DNA of 64,000 nucleotides from an uncultured bacterium (GTDB lineage Bacteria; Planctomycetota; JAJSAM01; JAJVHW01). Shown in pieces: positions 49,098 to 55,774 of the stretch; the first letter of the stretch is position 1; each line of letters starts with the position of its first letter. A program made the position numbers and the translations under genes. The stretch is taken from assembly GCA_937996235.1 (NCBI GenBank), contig CALKVK010000013.1, positions 3,848 through 67,847 on the forward strand, in the 5' to 3' direction. The notes beneath the pieces are model-generated. The model made no database searches and was not told the origin of the DNA. It saw only the letters and a program-made list of their open reading frames with translations.

Positions 49098-51161
49098 GTG
49101 CAACGCAACCGGCTGCTCGCGCTCGCCGCCGCCGTTCTCGTGGGCTCGCACGCGGCCGCCGCGGAGACGGTGCGTCCGCTGCCGTTCTCGGACGACCGCC
49201 AGCCGCCCGCGCCGCTGCCGGAGCCGCTCGACCGCCGCTTCCACGGCGAGCTGACGTCGTTCGACGGCGTGCGCATCGGTCTGCGCTGGGACTGGAGCGC
49301 ACCCGAGCAGCTCCAGGACTTCGACGCGTTCGTGCCGGTGCGCTACGGCCTGACCGGCGGGTTCGCGCTCGCCGACGGACGCCTCGCGGCCCGCGGGACG
49401 GGCGGCCTGCGTCTGCGCCTCGGCATGCTCGACGACCTCGCCCTGCGCGTCGACGCGCACCTGATCGATCCGCACGACCTCGGGATCGTGCTGCCGAAGC
49501 CGGGCTCGTCCGACGAGTCCGTCGTGTGCCTCGTCCAGGACCGCTACTTCACCCGCTTCGACGCGGCCGCCGGCAACTCCACGATGATCAACAAGGTGGG
49601 CGGCATCCCCGCGACGGCGCCGGGGGTCACGGAGTTCCGCTACGTGGCGCGCAGCCCCGTCCCGCAGCTCGACCGCGGCGCCGACGTGCGCTTCGAGGTC
49701 GTGCGCAAGGGCGACCACACGACGTTCGTGATCACCGCGGCGGACGGCCCGACGACGCTCGCCGGCAAGGACACCGACACGCCGATGACGCGCTTCACGC
49801 CCGGGCTCTACGTCTCGGGCGGCGCCGCGACCTTCGGCACGCTCGAGATCGAGGGCGCGATCGACACGGAGTGGTGCCGCCTGCACGAGGTGCTGCCGCA
49901 CGTCGCGGGCAACCTGCTGCACCCCGGGAACCGCTTCAAGGGCAAGGACCGGAAGGCGGCCGAGAACGTCGAGTCGTTCTGCGCGGAGACCGCAGAGACG
50001 CCGGAGAAGAAGCGCGTCGCACCGAAGCTCGTCGCCGGGTACGTGGGCGACGAGTCGCTGCCGCTCGTGATCCGCATCCGCGCCGCCGAGGCGCTGACGG
50101 CCGCCGGCGGCGCCGCGGGCGCCGTCGCCGATCGTGTCGCGGAGCTCCTCGACGCGAAGGACCGCCCGGGTCGCCTGCTCGCGTGGCAGGTGCTCCGCCC
50201 GCAGCTCCCGTGGCACTTCCGCTACGACATCGACGGCGAGCCGAAGGCGCGGCGCGAGGCCGCGCTGCTCGTCGGTCAGTACCTGCGCGACCGCGACGAC
50301 CAGGAGGCGCAGGGCATGGTCTACGTGGAAGGCGCGTGGTACACGCCGTCGCGCGCCGACGCGGTCCGCGCCGAGTGGGACCACGCGTGGGACCTGCGCA
50401 CGCAGCACGTCCGCGTGCGCACGAACCTGACGCGCGAGTGGGCCGACTGGTACCTCGCCGCGCTCGAGGCCGAGTACGCGCAGCTCGTCGAGGTGATCGG
50501 CCGCGAGCCGCCGCCGGAGCTTCTCCCGCTGAACGTGCTCGTCTTCCGCAGCGCCGACGACTTCACCGCGTTCTGCAAGGCCAACGGCTACGAGGACAAG
50601 GCGGCGTGGGGGCGCTTCACCGACGTGGACCGCGGCACGTCGTTCGTGACGTTCGCGAAGCGCGACGCGCCGTTCTGGGCGCTCGGCCAGATGGCGAAGC
50701 TCTTCCTCGAGCGCGCGACCGGCCGCCACTGGCCGACGTGGTTCGCGGAGGGGCGCGCGTCCTACTTCGGCAACCCGACCTACGGGACGGCGACCTGGGA
50801 CGGGACGACGCTCACGGTGGGACGGCGGATCGGCGGGTCCGAGGCGCAGATGCTGCGCGCGGCGGCCGCGGCGAACGAGATCGAGCCCGTGGCCGACTTC
50901 CTCGCGCGCGACCCCCGGGTGCTCGACGGCCCCGCGCGGCGCCGCTGGTACGTCGTCGCGTGGGCGCTCCACCACTGGTTCGTGCGCGAGGCCCCCGAGG
51001 ACCTCGCGGCGCGCTTCGGCACCTGGCAGCGCGCGATGGAGAGCGCCGACGCGACGCCGCGCGACGTGGACCTGGAGGGCCGCACGCTGTTCCTGCAGGT
51101 CTTCTCGGGCCGTCTCGACGACGTCGACGCCGGGTTCCGGGCCTGGCTGCGCGGCCTCTGA
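49098..51161 (+). CDS. Exported protein with degenerate peptidase-like C-terminal domain
   Basis: A 687-residue protein with a signal peptide (LLALAAAVLVGSHAAAA). Residues 25-275 resemble a concanavalin-like beta-sandwich domain (DWSAPEQLQDFDAF, VARSPVPQL, RFTPGLYVSGGAATFGTLEIEG in parts). A short helical part follows (RIRAAEALTAAGGAAG). Residues 440-660 look like the MA-like gluzincin fold (DUF1570-type) found in planctomycete proteins: VLVFRSADDFTAFC, then WFAEGRASYFG. The position of the HExxH zinc helix reads GQMAKLFLERATG, without His-Glu-x-x-His, so I expect no peptidase activity. GTG at 49098 gives a proper signal peptide. Confidence 0.65.
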   Translation: MQRNRLLALAAAVLVGSHAAAAETVRPLPFSDDRQPPAPLPEPLDRRFHGELTSFDGVRIGLRWDWSAPEQLQDFDAFVPVRYGLTGGFALADGRLAARGTGGLRLRLGMLDDLALRVDAHLIDPHDLGIVLPKPGSSDESVVCLVQDRYFTRFDAAAGNSTMINKVGGIPATAPGVTEFRYVARSPVPQLDRGADVRFEVVRKGDHTTFVITAADGPTTLAGKDTDTPMTRFTPGLYVSGGAATFGTLEIEGAIDTEWCRLHEVLPHVAGNLLHPGNRFKGKDRKAAENVESFCAETAETPEKKRVAPKLVAGYVGDESLPLVIRIRAAEALTAAGGAAGAVADRVAELLDAKDRPGRLLAWQVLRPQLPWHFRYDIDGEPKARREAALLVGQYLRDRDDQEAQGMVYVEGAWYTPSRADAVRAEWDHAWDLRTQHVRVRTNLTREWADWYLAALEAEYAQLVEVIGREPPPELLPLNVLVFRSADDFTAFCKANGYEDKAAWGRFTDVDRGTSFVTFAKRDAPFWALGQMAKLFLERATGRHWPTWFAEGRASYFGNPTYGTATWDGTTLTVGRRIGGSEAQMLRAAAAANEIEPVADFLARDPRVLDGPARRRWYVVAWALHHWFVREAPEDLAARFGTWQRAMESADATPRDVDLEGRTLFLQVFSGRLDDVDAGFRAWLRGL

Positions 51162-51226
51162 CGGACGCCTCTGCCGCGTCGTTTGCCCTCCCGGAGGACC
51201 CGCGCGTCCGGGAGAATGCCGGGCCC

Positions 51227-52270
51227 ATGAGCCCGACCGCACCCGCATCGGCCCCCGCCGCGTCGCGCCGCGCCGCGCTCCTCGAGGAGCTCGCGGACCT
51301 GCGCCGCGCGCGGAACGCCGTGATCCTCGCCCACTACTACCAGGAGGGCGAGATCCAGGACGTCGCGGACTTCGTCGGCGACAGCCTCGGGCTCTCGCAG
51401 CAGGCGGCGACCACCGACGCCGAGGTGATCGTCTTCGCCGGCGTCCACTTCATGGCGGAGACCGCGAAGATCCTCAACCCGGGGAAGACGGTCGTCGTGC
51501 CCGACATCGACGCCGGCTGCTCGCTCGACGAGAGCGCGCCCGCGGGGCCGTTCGCGGAGTGGGTGGCCGCGCACCCGGGCGCCACGGTCGTCACGTACAT
51601 CAACTGCTCGGCCGCCGTGAAGGCGCTCTCCGACATCATCTGCACGTCCAGCAACGCGGAGCGCGTGATCCGCTCGGTGCCCGAGGGCACGCCGATCCTG
51701 TTCGCGCCCGACGAGCACCTGGGCGCGTGGCTGCAGCGCCGCACGGGCCGCGAGATGACGCTCTGGCCCGGCCGCTGCATGGTCCACGACGCGTTCGCCG
51801 TCGAGCAGCTCCAGCGTCTGCTCGACCAGTACCCGGACGCGTCCGTCGTCGCGCATCCCGAGTGCCCGGCCGAGATCCTCGCCCTCGCGGACTACGTCGG
51901 CTCGACGACCGGGCTGATCGACCACGTCGCGCGCAATCCGGGCCGCGTGCACATCGTGGCGACCGAGGCGGGGCTCCTGCACGAGATCCGGCGCCGCGCG
52001 CCCGAGGCGCGCGTCATCCCGCTGCCGCCTTCGCGCAGCAACGTGCTCGGCGCCGCGACGACGGCGAGCATCCCCGCGCCCGGCGAGCACGTGCTGCCCG
52101 TCGAGCCGGAGCACGGCTGCGCGTGCGCGGTCTGCCCGCACATGCGGCGCAACACGCTCGAGAAGCTCGTCGCGTGCCTGCGCGACCTCCGCCCGGCGAT
52201 CGAGCTCGATCCCGAGATCGCGCGGCGCGCGCTGCGTCCGATCCGCCGCATGCTGGAGATCTCGGCGTGA
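51227..52270 (+). CDS. nadA: Quinolinate synthase A
   Basis: A 347-residue NadA that condenses iminoaspartate with dihydroxyacetone phosphate to quinolinate for NAD synthesis. It has VILAHYYQEGEIQDVADFVGDSL, the internal repeats with PDIDAGC, YINCSA and CTSSNAERVI, and the C-terminal EHGCACAVCPHMRRNT. Three conserved cysteines hold a [4Fe-4S] cluster. NadB and NadC are not adjacent. Its stop overlaps the GTG of moaA, so the two are coupled although they belong to different pathways; both products are iron-sulfur enzymes. Confidence 0.93.
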   Translation: MSPTAPASAPAASRRAALLEELADLRRARNAVILAHYYQEGEIQDVADFVGDSLGLSQQAATTDAEVIVFAGVHFMAETAKILNPGKTVVVPDIDAGCSLDESAPAGPFAEWVAAHPGATVVTYINCSAAVKALSDIICTSSNAERVIRSVPEGTPILFAPDEHLGAWLQRRTGREMTLWPGRCMVHDAFAVEQLQRLLDQYPDASVVAHPECPAEILALADYVGSTTGLIDHVARNPGRVHIVATEAGLLHEIRRRAPEARVIPLPPSRSNVLGAATTASIPAPGEHVLPVEPEHGCACAVCPHMRRNTLEKLVACLRDLRPAIELDPEIARRALRPIRRMLEISA

Positions 52271-53316
52271 GCACGGCCCCCGACGGGTCCCCGGCGGCCG
52301 TGCGCGCGCGCCGCGTGCCGCGCGACCGCTTCGGGCGCGTCATCGACTACCTGCGCATCTCGCTGACGGAGCGCTGCAACATGCGCTGCGTCTACTGCAT
52401 GCCGCTCGCGCGCGGCGACGGACCGGACGCCGCGGACGTGCTCGACGCGGCCGAGATCGAGCTGGTCGTGCGCTGCGCCGCGCGCCTGGGCTTCCGCAAG
52501 GTGCGGCTGACGGGCGGCGAGCCGACGCTGCGCCGCGACCTCGTCGACATCGTGCGGCGCGTCGCCGCGGTGCCGGGCATCGAGGACGTCGCGCTCACGA
52601 CGAACGGCGTGCGCCTGCCGGAGCTCGCGCCCGCGCTGCGCGACGCCGGTCTGCGGCGCGTCAACGTGCACCTCGACTCGCTCTCCGCGCGCACGCTGCC
52701 GCAGGTGATGCGTCTCGGCGACCTCGACCGCGTGCTCGCGGGCATCCGCGCGGCCGTCGCCGCCGGGCTGACGCCGCTCAAGCTGAACGCGGTGGTCGTC
52801 CGCGGCATGAACGAGGCGGAGGTCGTGGACCTCGCGCGGCTCACGCTGGAACACGACTGGCACGTGCGCTTCGTCGAGCTGATGCCCCTCGGCTCCGGCG
52901 ACGAGGCGCGGCTCTCCGTCACGCACTACGTCTCGAACGTGGACACGCGCGCGCGCATCGAGGCCGCGCTCGGCGCGCTCGAGGCGCTGCCCGTGCGAAA
53001 CGCGTCCGACGAGTCGGAGAACTTCCGCGTGCCCGGGGCGCCGGGCGTGATCGGGTTCATCTCGCCGGTGAGCCGGCCCTACTGCGGCGCCTGCAACCGC
53101 ATGCGCCTGACCGCCGACGGCCGCTTCCACCTCTGCCTCCTGCAGGACGCGGAGCTCGACGTCCGCGCGGCTCTGCGCGCGCCGGGGAGCTCGGCCGAGC
53201 GCGCGCGGCGCGTCGCGCGCGTGCTCGTGCGTGCCGTGCGCGGCAAGCCGACCGGGCACCGCCTCGACGCCGGCCTGCACACGCGCGGCCGCCGCATGCA
53301 CCAGATCGGCGGCTGA
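52267..53316 (+). CDS. moaA: GTP 3',8-cyclase (molybdenum cofactor synthesis)
   Basis: A 349-residue radical-SAM enzyme. The SAM cluster motif C37-x3-C41-x2-C44 (TERCNMRCVYCMP) follows a typical FGRVIDYLRISLT start. The second cluster is held by CGACNRMRLTADGRFHLC. The enzyme ends in RRMHQIGG with the C-terminal Gly-Gly that reaches the active site. It converts GTP to the precursor of cyclic pyranopterin. MoaC and other Moa genes are not in the window. GTG overlaps the nadA stop by four bases. Confidence 0.95.
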   Translation: MSTAPDGSPAAVRARRVPRDRFGRVIDYLRISLTERCNMRCVYCMPLARGDGPDAADVLDAAEIELVVRCAARLGFRKVRLTGGEPTLRRDLVDIVRRVAAVPGIEDVALTTNGVRLPELAPALRDAGLRRVNVHLDSLSARTLPQVMRLGDLDRVLAGIRAAVAAGLTPLKLNAVVVRGMNEAEVVDLARLTLEHDWHVRFVELMPLGSGDEARLSVTHYVSNVDTRARIEAALGALEALPVRNASDESENFRVPGAPGVIGFISPVSRPYCGACNRMRLTADGRFHLCLLQDAELDVRAALRAPGSSAERARRVARVLVRAVRGKPTGHRLDAGLHTRGRRMHQIGG

Positions 53317-53457
53317 AGCGCGCGGCGCGAGGCGACGTGACGCGCGTCATCGCGCGGACGGTCGCGATCCCGCATGCTGCCCCTCGTGCGCGGCGCGCAC
53401 ACATCCGGTCCGGACCGTGCGCAGCGCGCACCGGTTCCGCGCACAGGAGGTGTCGCC

Positions 53458-53895
53458 ATGAACGCCGGCAGCATCTGCACCCGGGACGTCGATCTCGCGG
53501 GCGCGCACGAGTCGGTGCAGGCGGTGGCCGCCCGCATGCAGCAGCGCAACGTCGGGTCGGTCGTGGTCGTGGACGAGCGCCGCCGACCCGTCGGCATCGC
53601 CACCGACCGCGACCTCGCCGTGCGCGTGCTCGCGCGCAACGGCGACGCGGCGGGCACCGCGCTCGGCGACGTGATGACGCCCGACCCGCGCACCATCGCC
53701 GTCGACGCGCACGTCGATCGCGCCGTCGATCTCATGCTCGAGGGATCGTTCCGGCGCGTCGTGGTCGTCGACCGGCTCGGCGCGCTCTACGGCGTGCTCA
53801 GCCTCGACGACGTGCTGATCGCGCTGAGCGAGCAGCTCGATCGCGTGCGCGAACTGCTCGAGCGCGAGTCGCCGCGGGCCGTCGCGACGACCTGA
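53458..53895 (+). CDS. CBS-domain pair protein
   Basis: A 145-residue protein made of one pair of CBS motifs: AHESVQAVAARMQQRNVGSVVVVDERRRPVGIATDRDL in parts at residues 14-52 and DAHVDRAVDLMLEGSFRRVVVVDRLGALYGVLSLDDV in parts at residues 80-118. Such stand-alone pairs bind adenine nucleotides and act as energy sensors. A very good Shine-Dalgarno (AGGAGGTG) fixes the ATG at 53458. It converges on the universal-stress-protein gene, which also belongs to an adenine-nucleotide-binding family. Confidence 0.9.
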   Translation: MNAGSICTRDVDLAGAHESVQAVAARMQQRNVGSVVVVDERRRPVGIATDRDLAVRVLARNGDAAGTALGDVMTPDPRTIAVDAHVDRAVDLMLEGSFRRVVVVDRLGALYGVLSLDDVLIALSEQLDRVRELLERESPRAVATT

Positions 53896-53915
53896 CCCGC
53901 AGCGTTCCCCGACTC

Positions 53916-53952
53916 CGCGCGCGCCCGGCGGCGATCGCCCCGGGCGCGCGCG
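53916..53952. terminator. Bidirectional terminator between CBS and UspA genes
   Basis: CGCGCGCGCCCGG (53916-53928) pairs with CCGGGCGCGCGCG (53940-53952), a perfect 13-bp GC stem with an 11-base loop, between convergent genes ending at 53895 and 53957. Confidence 0.75.
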
Positions 53953-53956
53953 TCGG

Positions 53957-54856
53957 TCACGACCTCGCGGTCCGCCTGCGCGCCTTGCCGCCGCCCCGGG
54001 CGGGCGGGCGCGCGCGCACGACGAGCACCGACACGTTCGCGTGGGTCGCCACGCCGTGCGCCACGCTGCCGACGAACAGCTCGTGCGCCGCGGTCTTGCC
54101 GTGCGACCCGACGATCAGCAGACGTGCGCCGACGGTCCGGCCCTCGCGCAGCACCGCGTCGACGGCGTGCCCTTCCGCGAGCTGCACCGCCACGTCGACA
54201 CCGCTCGTGTCGAACCCCGCCACGAACTTCCGGAAGCGCCCGTCGGCCTCCGCGACGCGCTCCGACTCGCGCGTCTGCTCGCGCGTGTCGAACATGTCGG
54301 CGTCGAGCGCCAGCGTGCTCCATGCGGGGCGCACCACGTGCAGCGCGACCAGCCGCAGGTGCAGGCGCCGCGCGAGATCGAGCGCCGTGCGGAACGCGCG
54401 CGCGGAGCCGGGCGTCATGTCGATCGCGACGAGCGCGATGCCTCCCGCCGGCGGCAGCGGACCGCGCACGATCAGCAGTGCGCCGGGCACGGTGCGCAGC
54501 AGCCGCTCCGTCACGCTGCCGAGCAGCGCGCGGCGCCACGCCGAGCGGCCACGCGGAGCCACCGCGACCAGGTCGGCCGACACGGCCCGCGCGTGGTTCG
54601 CGAGCGTCGCCGCAGGATCGGCCGACGCCACCACGCGCGTGACGGCCTGCGGCAGTCCGGCGCGACGCAGGAGCGCCGCGCTGGAGGAGCGGACACGCTC
54701 CGCGAACTCCGCGTCCGCGCGCACGAGATCCGGGTGCACGGCGCAGAGCACGTGGACCTCGGCGCCGGTGCGCTGCGCCAGCTCCGCCGCGGCCGCGAGT
54801 GCGGCCTTGCTGCGCGCCGAGAGATCGGTCCCGACGACGTACACAGGGGTGCGCAT
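53957..54856 (-). CDS. Tandem universal stress protein (UspA) domains
   Basis: A 299-residue protein of two Usp domains (about residues 4-135 and 140-285). The second has the ATP-binding loop G-x2-G-x9-GS intact (GSHGKTAAHELFVGSV). The first has APRGRSAWRRALLGSV, also near complete. Usp tandem proteins respond to stress and energy state in the cytoplasm. The ATG at 54856 is preceded by a 240-base gap that holds a long inverted repeat (54941-55014). Confidence 0.88.
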   Translation of the reverse strand: MRTPVYVVGTDLSARSKAALAAAAELAQRTGAEVHVLCAVHPDLVRADAEFAERVRSSSAALLRRAGLPQAVTRVVASADPAATLANHARAVSADLVAVAPRGRSAWRRALLGSVTERLLRTVPGALLIVRGPLPPAGGIALVAIDMTPGSARAFRTALDLARRLHLRLVALHVVRPAWSTLALDADMFDTREQTRESERVAEADGRFRKFVAGFDTSGVDVAVQLAEGHAVDAVLREGRTVGARLLIVGSHGKTAAHELFVGSVAHGVATHANVSVLVVRARPPARGGGKARRRTARS

Positions 54857-54940
54857 GCAGGGCTCCGCCCGCGCGCAGGGGCGCCGCTCACGCCGCGCCG
54901 ACGCCCCCGCGCCACGGGCGTGTCGCGTCGGGCCGCGACG

Positions 54941-55014
54941 GTCCGGAGGCCCCCCGGCGGTGGGAGGGAGCGCAGCAAGCGCCACATGCGAGCCGCGCGG
55001 CAGGGCCTCCGGAC
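54941..55014. repeat. 12-bp inverted repeat spanning 74 bases
   Basis: GTCCGGAGGCCC (54941-54952) and GGGCCTCCGGAC (55003-55014) are perfectly complementary. The 50 bases between contain a nested GCGC-AGCAA-GCGC hairpin and a purine run GGGAGGGAG. It lies between the UspA start (54856) and the TPR stop (55097), both on the minus strand, so it may be the terminator of one, a leader of the other or a small structured RNA. Confidence 0.5.
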
Positions 55015-55096
55015 GCCCGGTCAGCATCGCCGACCCGGCCGGTCTGCGCGATGACGTCGGTCACGCCGCGCAGCGCCGCCGCGCGCTCCGGGTCGC

Positions 55097-55597
55097 TCAG
55101 CCCTCCGGCCGGAACGCGCCCCACGGCTGCGACGCGAGGTCCGACAGCACCAGCTTGCGGTCCTCGTCGTCCGCCACCTCGCGCGCAAGCTTGCGCGCGG
55201 TCGCGTAGGCCTCGCGCGCGGCGTCGACGTCGCCCGCGATCGCGAAGGCGCGCGCCCGTGCCTCGGCCGCGTACGCATGGTCCCAGTCCTTCATCACGTG
55301 CGCGTGCTCGGCGCACAGCCGCCACGTCTCGTCGGCGTACTGCGTGCAGCGGGCGCTGTCGCCGAGCACGGCGTACACGCGCGAGAGCAGCCACGCCGCG
55401 CGCGAGCGGTGCGCCTCGTTGCCCGCGTGGATCCAGTGCAGGTACGAAGCGTGCGCCGCGTGCAGCATGCGCTCGTCCTCGTCCGACACCCGCCGCTCCT
55501 TCGAGAGCAGCTCCCATGTCAGGCCGTTGAACGCCACGCCGAAGTGGCGGTGCGCCTGCGCCTCCGTGAAACGAGAATCCTGTTCCCCGTCCGTCAC
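55097..55597 (-). CDS. TPR-like helical-repeat protein
   Basis: A 166-residue protein without signal peptide. Its helices follow TPR spacing (AAWLLSRVYAVLGDSARCTQYADETW, AYAAEARARAFAIAGDVDAAREAYATARKLA, given here in shortened form AARKLAREVADDED region), and the last residues read LSDLASQPWGAFRPEG. Similar small proteins of unknown function track sampled tasks per unit in planctomycete- and myxobacteria-type genomes (weak). GTG at 55597 with a GGGGGAAG site was chosen because the upstream residues are low-complexity. A palindrome and -10-like box lie upstream. Confidence 0.65.
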   Translation of the reverse strand: MTDGEQDSRFTEAQAHRHFGVAFNGLTWELLSKERRVSDEDERMLHAAHASYLHWIHAGNEAHRSRAAWLLSRVYAVLGDSARCTQYADETWRLCAEHAHVMKDWDHAYAAEARARAFAIAGDVDAAREAYATARKLAREVADDEDRKLVLSDLASQPWGAFRPEG

Positions 55598-55670
55598 GTC
55601 GCTTCCCCCCCGCTCTCCTGTCGATGGCTCGCGGTCGCGCGTCGTGCGGCCGCCGCGCCCTCCCGCGAGA

Positions 55671-55700
55671 AGCGTAACGTCCCCTGCACGACACGTGCAG
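55671..55700 (-). promoter_or_regulatory. -10-like box with upstream palindrome, TPR gene
   Basis: On the minus strand TACGCT (55676-55671) lies seven bases downstream of a perfect inverted repeat CTGCACG-ACA-CGTGCAG (55684-55700). The repeat would cover the -17 to -33 region of the promoter and is a plausible operator. Confidence 0.45.
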
Positions 55701-55740
55701 CATCCGCCGGAGTCGCCCGCGCGGAGCGATCGGTGCGTCG

Positions 55741-55774
55741 GACGCCGCGCCCACGCCGAACCGTGGGCGGCGTC
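55741..55774 (-). terminator. Hairpin after the M50 protease gene
   Basis: GACGCCGCGCCCAC (55741-55754) pairs with GTGGGCGGCGTC (55763-55774), a 12-bp stem with a two-base bulge, starting at the stop codon of the minus-strand gene. Confidence 0.65.
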
